A model generated the notes under the pieces. The model saw nothing but the letters and a program-made list of their open reading frames with translations. It did not search any database and was not told the DNA's origin. The translations under genes were made by a program, and so were the position numbers. Below, one piece after another: positions 62,127-64,000 of a stretch of DNA of 64,000 bases. The number at the start of each line of letters is the position of its first letter. The first letter of the stretch is position 1. The stretch comes from Isochrysis galbana (Eukaryota > Haptophyta > Isochrysidales > Isochrysidaceae), in the NCBI GenBank assembly GCA_018136815.1, contig CM030942.1:2927546-2991545 (forward strand), in the 5' to 3' direction.

Positions 62127-64000
62127 TCAGCTGTGTACCTCAGCCGCTGAGGAGCGAATTTCAGACGCAAAATTGGCCTCATCAGTAGCAGTGAGTTCGG
62201 CCGTTGAGGCGGTGTGGGTAGGGGGCTGGTTTCTATCAGATGCCGGGTTTAAGCGGGAAGCCTCGGAAGGATCGTGAGCGGCTGCGGCATCTTGCGCTCG
62301 CTCGTCTGAAATGCGCAGAGGCGGCGCACTCACAGGTCGAGGGGGCAGACCGGCCACAGCAGGAGGGGCAGTGGACGATGGCGCAACTGAGATAGTAGGC
62401 TGCTTGATGGCGGCCGCCTCGGCACACGTCTGCTGCGTAGTAGATGGACTGGCCTGGTTCGAGGGAAGCGTATGCGGCGCCTGCGACGGCACTGCCTGCG
62501 GCATCGCGACACGCGCGGGCACGGCGGTCATGCTGGGTGGAACGCGTGTGGGTGAGGCGAGTGCGGCAGCGGTCGCGGCGGCGGCTGCCGCTGTGGGGCT
62601 GACGGTATGAGAGAAGATGCGAGCCGCTGGTTGATGTAGCATAGCGGCGGCTTCAACGTCTCTAGTGAGCTGCTCGACAACTGAAGTCACAGCAGCGGTG
62701 CGCGGGGAGGTGGGCCGGCCACCACTGCTTGCGGATGGTACGCGCGCAGCGCCCGTCAGAGGTGTGTTGCAAGCGACGTCAGAGCGCGAACCGGTGTCCA
62801 GTGGCGAGGACTGATGAGGATCTGTCTGCGTGGCTCGGGAGGAGCCGGCAACCTCCGTGAAGAGGCGAGGTAGCAGCGGCGTCTCCTCGTCGTCCCAAGC
62901 GGGCTGCTCTGGTGAGAGCACCTGCAGCGCCCTGTGGAAGGTACGGCAGACTCTTCCAATTTGGTAGCACGAGTGCATAATATTCTCGCGCACCTCTCCG
63001 GGGCCAGAGATCATAGGGGAGAGCGGGTCATCAACATGCGTCAACTGCGACTCAAAACGGTAGAGGAACATGGAAAAGAAACCGATGAGCTGATAGCCTA
63101 GGTCGGTGGTAGCGTATCCACGATGGACGGATTCGCAGATGAACATCCAAAGCAACACAACAAGAGAATACGACGACATTCCGCCTGTGAATGGATCATT
63201 CAGCCCCATCTCTCGCAAAAATGACTTGAGCACAATTACAAGTGGGGTAAGCTGTGGTGCCTCGTGCAGGTATCCAAGCACTAAGTCTCGGGCGAGAAGG
63301 CCCGTGTGCTGCGCGGTGTCCGAGATGGTAATGTCGACGGGAACACCGGTGGTCGACTTGACTTTGAGCACAGGAATGCGCGCGGACAGCACAAGCTGCT
63401 GCGACGCCACCCAAGAGGTCTTCTCAAGGTCCGAGTGGAGGTCCTTGAGGGCAGCGCCGATCGACTCCCGGCCCCCGTTAATGGGCATTCCGAGAAGAGT
63501 GACGTCGACATCGGAGGAGGCGAGAGAGAGGCCCGTCGACCGCGAGCCATAGAGCTCAACGCTGGCTTGGTGCCACCTGGCGCCAACAACAACGCGCAGT
63601 GATGCGAGGATGGTCATGACCTCCGCGTGCGCAGCCTCACCCGACAAGATGCTAGCTTGTGCGAAAGCGAATATCTCGTCGTGGAGCTTAGAGAGCCGTG
63701 GATGAGGCAGCGGCGCGGCAGGGACTACTGTTCCGCCAGGACTAAGCGGGGGAGTCCCGAGCGAAGCCACTACTCGCTGAGTGCTGCGCTGTGCACCGTC
63801 CAGTGCGGCGGCGCGCGGCTGTCCTCCCGGGCCCGGAAGCTGTTGTGCTAGAGCCTTCTTTTGCGCTTTGCTGAGGGATACGCCAGTCGGGCCTTGTGAA
63901 GGTGGCAGCATGTGCTGAGCTTGGATAGCGCCTCCAGTTCCCTGCCTCTTTGGCGTCAGCGGCTGCGAGGGCGGCTGCGACCCAACCGGTGACGACGGCA
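62127..64000 (-). CDS. TRF4/PAPD5-type non-canonical nucleotidyltransferase, 5' partial
   Basis: The frame stays open from the right edge (upstream text PSSPVGSQPPSQPLTPKR) to the stop at 62127. Counting from the ATG at 63911 (594 residues), a low-complexity leader precedes the catalytic core. VELYGSRSTGLSLASSDVDV has the GS pair at 122-123 and metal-binding D134 and D136; the third aspartate is D193 in VPVDITISD. The central domain follows: LTPLVIVLKSFLREMGLNDP, then GGMSSYSLVVLLWMF and DDPLSP. This order is that of TRF4/Cid1-like poly(A) or uridylyl transferases. After about residue 330 the sequence is Ser/Pro/Ala-rich. It should add short tails to RNAs for nuclear surveillance or turnover. 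Adenylating versus uridylating specificity cannot be read here. No intron is needed within the window. Confidence 0.88.
   Translation of the reverse strand, partial: PSSPVGSQPPSQPLTPKRQGTGGAIQAQHMLPPSQGPTGVSLSKAQKKALAQQLPGPGGQPRAAALDGAQRSTQRVVASLGTPPLSPGGTVVPAAPLPHPRLSKLHDEIFAFAQASILSGEAAHAEVMTILASLRVVVGARWHQASVELYGSRSTGLSLASSDVDVTLLGMPINGGRESIGAALKDLHSDLEKTSWVASQQLVLSARIPVLKVKSTTGVPVDITISDTAQHTGLLARDLVLGYLHEAPQLTPLVIVLKSFLREMGLNDPFTGGMSSYSLVVLLWMFICESVHRGYATTDLGYQLIGFFSMFLYRFESQLTHVDDPLSPMISGPGEVRENIMHSCYQIGRVCRTFHRALQVLSPEQPAWDDEETPLLPRLFTEVAGSSRATQTDPHQSSPLDTGSRSDVACNTPLTGAARVPSASSGGRPTSPRTAAVTSVVEQLTRDVEAAAMLHQPAARIFSHTVSPTAAAAAATAAALASPTRVPPSMTAVPARVAMPQAVPSQAPHTLPSNQASPSTTQQTCAEAAAIKQPTISVAPSSTAPPAVAGLPPRPVSAPPLRISDERAQDAAAAHDPSEASRLNPASDRNQPPTHTASTAELTATDEANFASEIRSSAAEVHS

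Overview
This is a gene-sparse, GC-rich nuclear window from a eukaryote. Spliceosomal introns interrupt most genes, and several products belong to nuclear or organellar families: R2R3-MYB, TKL-like kinase plus PX, PPR fused to a tRNA methyltransferase, AlkB-like oxygenase, and TRF4-type nucleotidyltransferase. The PPR-methyltransferase fusion, the MYB genes, the short GTG-type introns and the retroelement debris suggest a unicellular alga (green, haptophyte or stramenopile). The sequence does not fix the lineage, and I assign none. No bacterial operons, rRNA genes or CRISPR arrays are present.

Layout. 0-0.23 kb: last exon of a gene entering from the left. 0.26-3.9 kb: dispersed-repeat debris and very long C/CT tracts. 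3.9-5.4 kb: kinesin-light-chain-type TPR protein (+). 5.8-8.4 kb: broken F-box fragment, tRNA-like/SINE-like sequence, and two retroelement fragments head to head. 8.8-12.8 kb: four-exon PPR-TrmB fusion (-). 13.2-17.2 kb: a MITE and retroelement pieces. 17.2-20.0 kb: large R2R3-MYB regulator (-). 20-25 kb: foldback and TIR elements, LINE-like 5' sequence, and a short two-exon gene of unknown function (-). 26.1-32.0 kb: multi-exon kinase/PX protein (+). 32-36 kb: repeat family copies and a 30-bp minisatellite. 36.1-43.9 kb: giant alanine-rich coiled-coil protein (+). 46.3-48.7 kb: seven-exon MYB plus zinc-knuckle-like protein (+). 50.9-52.1 kb: GH53 endo-galactanase (+). 54.2-55.6 kb: AlkB-like oxygenase with a CCCH finger (-). 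56.8-57.2 kb: terminal exon of a beta-barrel-like protein. 57.7-60.0 kb: nested mobile DNA, including an AT-rich coding remnant unlike its surroundings. 62.1 kb to the right edge: TRF4/PAPD5-type nucleotidyltransferase (-), running off the window.

The genes look like independent transcription units on both strands. Their common theme is regulation and RNA biology: two MYB proteins, PPR-TrmB, AlkB-CCCH and a non-canonical poly(A) polymerase. Two window-wide signatures stand out. Six of eight well-defined genes have a long GA-rich tract on the coding strand close to the inferred start, and 16 of 19 inferred introns begin GTG, eight of them GTGCG. Exon joins below come from reading frame, phase and splice consensus only, with no transcript evidence.
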